Part shown: in pieces, positions 61,776-64,000 of the stretch
How the letters are laid out: every line of letters starts with the position of its first letter
Position numbering within the stretch: position 1 is the first letter of the stretch
Assembly: GCA_958496175.1 (NCBI GenBank)
Contig: OY292276.1
Coordinates: forward strand, 23,206,001-23,270,000
Length of the DNA: 64,000 bases
Source of the DNA: Sisyra terminalis
Lineage: Eukaryota; Arthropoda; Insecta; Neuroptera; Sisyridae
Reading direction: 5' to 3'
Notes under the pieces: generated by a model
Told to the model about the DNA's origin: nothing
Database searches by the model: none
The model's input: only the letters and a program-made list of their open reading frames with translations
Program-made: the position numbers and the translations under genes

Positions 61776-64000
61776 TATATTAATATTATTTTAATGATAA
61801 AAATTTAATTTTTGTTAAAATAATTTGTTATTTAAGAAAAGTAAAAGAATCATAAGAATCATATTAAAATAAAACTTTTCGTATCTAAAAGTTTAGACGA
61901 CTACTAATTCTACTCTACTTGACCTTATTCCTAACAGAATCAGCCAAAATTTTTCTTGTTACACAGAAAAAAAGTGTTTTTGTTGATCAGTGTTACAAAT
62001 AGTATATACGTGTGCGTGATGTGAGCATAAATTGCGGAATATGTCAATCCTAATTTATTAGAAAATGCTATTTTTCATAATTTGCCAGATATTCTTATAG
62101 TTATTCTGTAAATCAAGGCGAAGATGAGTGCAGTCATTCTGCAGTTATAAATAGTCTAACACGACTTTGTTTTATATATAAAGATTTTATAATTTATTAG
62201 CTACTTGCTTTTTTTCAACTGCGATTTTTGCATAATTGATGGTAATCATTTATAAGCACTGTATAAGGAATTGAAATTACGAAATATTTTAAAAATAAAT
62301 TTATAAAATAGTTTTACAATGCAAATAAGAAGGAAATATACTGGTAAACAGTTGAAGAATCAGTTTAAAGTCGTAATTAAAAAATTATACAGATGATTAA
62401 TTTTTCTTTATGCCAACAAATATTTATGCTTTCCTTGCTTCACAAGAGTTTATTTATTAGTCTAAATCGAATAAATCGTCAATGACTTCCATTCATTTCA
62501 GATATAACAACGATCTTTTCAAATGTCTTTTGACAAATTTGAAATTAATTAAAGGAAAATAAAGAGGCTTTGAAGTGACTTTTAACAATAATGAAATTTG
62601 AAGCATTAATGGAGAAATTTTACGGTGCAAATCGTTTTCTCAAGAAATTAAAACGCAAAAGAAAAGAAATGTTTGAAGTTCAATAATACAACTCAAATAT
62701 GATTTAATCTTAATTTTTAATTAGAAAGTGGAAAATACACACAAATGGAATAAAACAAAAGAACATTTGAAAATCAATCTTACAAAGTTAAATAAATTAA
62801 CCATAGTTAAAGATGAATAATCATGCAACACATAAACGGTAAGGAGTTCACTTAAAAGACTTACTTTAAACACTTAAACCATGACATATATTCGAGTTAC
62901 GTAAGCCATGCGTAAATCAAAAAAAAAATCAATGTATAAATTACAAAAAACTATATTAAATTAAAGTTTTTGTTACTATTAAACATGAAAAATTCCAAAT
63001 ATGTACCATAATAGAAACTAAAGAGACTTCACAATTAAGACACTAAATTGGCTAATTTTTTCATTGTAAACATAAAAAAACTTAATGGTTAGGGATAATT
63101 GATTATTTTTATTTTCATTACAAAAATTAAAAGACCATAAACAACAATTTTATGGACATGTTCATCGATGACCAAAGCCTTAAGACGCCAACGGAAAATT
63201 TAATAATGAAACGTGTGGCAATTTGCACGTTATAAATTTACGTGTTATTGACTTTGTTTATTCGGGACCAACGAAAGTGTTACGGAAATGGGAAAAACAA
63301 TATAATTTCCGTATGGATAGGAACTTCGGGATAGACTTCTTCGCAAGTAATTGCTTTATTAACTTTTACCCAGCTGAATTAAATGAAGATTATAATAAAA
63401 GCAAATGCGGTAGATGTAAACCCATTTCCTTCTTAATCAATATTTGATTAATAAATATTAACATTTTAAAAAATAATCTCAACCAAAACGTTTTACATCA
63501 TAATGAAGATTGCAACTCAATTTATGATAATTAATCCTTTTTTAGGAATAAGGTTAAGGTTGAAAGATTTGAAGTCATATATTCAATAATGAATAAATAT
63601 TGATTTCAACATGGATAAAGCAAATAAATTTTTTTGATAAAAAGAACCCAAAAAATTTTTATTCATATCCATTTTATTCATATAAATCATTTAATCTTAT
63701 ATTTTTTTTGTGAATGCATTTTTGTTTTGTCTTGCCTTGTTTGTTGTTGTGTATAATATAAGATGATCTTGAGAAAATAACGTGATAAAATGAGGAAAAA
63801 TAGAGGAATGAGAGATAATTCAAGGTGAGCAACAGATTGAAAGACGTTAAGAAAATTAAACAAAATATGAAATAGTCTTGATGCAGTTTTACAAAATATC
63901 AGATGGCTTTAATTAAATTGGGGATTATTTTGTGCACTTGTGAGTACTTTTTATTCCACACTACTGGCTTTATGTTATACGCGAAAGTTTATAATTCAAT
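61776..64000. other. AT-rich, no feature seen
   Basis: Presumed intron of the pikachurin-like gene. The 74-codon frame at 63223-63447 has no recognisable domain or neighbouring conserved blocks, so I do not call it a gene. Confidence 0.5.

Noticed and set aside
61612..61794. 60-codon frame on + strand
   Set aside because: It is in a different frame from the conserved decayed protein that runs through the same bases.
63223..63447. 74-codon frame with three cysteines
   Set aside because: Not recognisable, wrong strand for the pikachurin-like gene and no supporting neighbours.

Overview
This is a eukaryotic, almost certainly insect, nuclear window. It is very AT-rich, with short islands of higher GC that coincide with spliced protein-coding exons. 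Two genes are recognisable: torso-like, a MACPF-domain protein restricted to arthropods, and an ortholog of pikachurin (EGFLAM). No bacterial features, functional tRNA/rRNA genes or CRISPR arrays were seen. The insect order cannot be fixed from the sequence.

Layout. Positions 1-16 kb are gene-free and hold a tRNA-related SINE family (seven copies within the first 19.2 kb), two hAT-type miniature elements with target-site duplications, two decayed non-LTR retrotransposon tails and a foldback element. torso-like lies on the + strand as two coding exons (16277-16942 and 20116-20511) that join into a 353-residue secreted protein. Downstream are a hAT-like MITE and a deleted mariner element lying end to end (21.9-23.0 kb). 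From 27622 to 55252 on the - strand lie the last five exons of the pikachurin-like gene: 622 residues, LamG-EGF-LamG-EGF-LamG, all GT-AG introns, and reading phase kept across every junction. Its 5' exons (FN3/EGF part, signal peptide) are not in this window, so the gene runs past 64000. The 18.8-kb intron between its first two visible exons contains several inverted-repeat (hairpin-forming) elements and an RTE-like retrotransposon fragment. The last 9 kb hold one decayed repeat-family pseudogene and otherwise AT-rich sequence.

The two genes converge tail to tail, about 7.1 kb apart between stop codons. They have unrelated jobs (embryonic terminal patterning and developmental timing versus extracellular-matrix/dystroglycan adhesion), and nothing suggests co-regulation. 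The non-genic part is mostly the debris of small DNA transposons and foldbacks. I did not find a convincing new biological system. The most unusual observations are the density of long hairpins inside a transcribed intron, the nested insertion history at 21.9-23.0 kb, and the SINE family confined to one side of torso-like.
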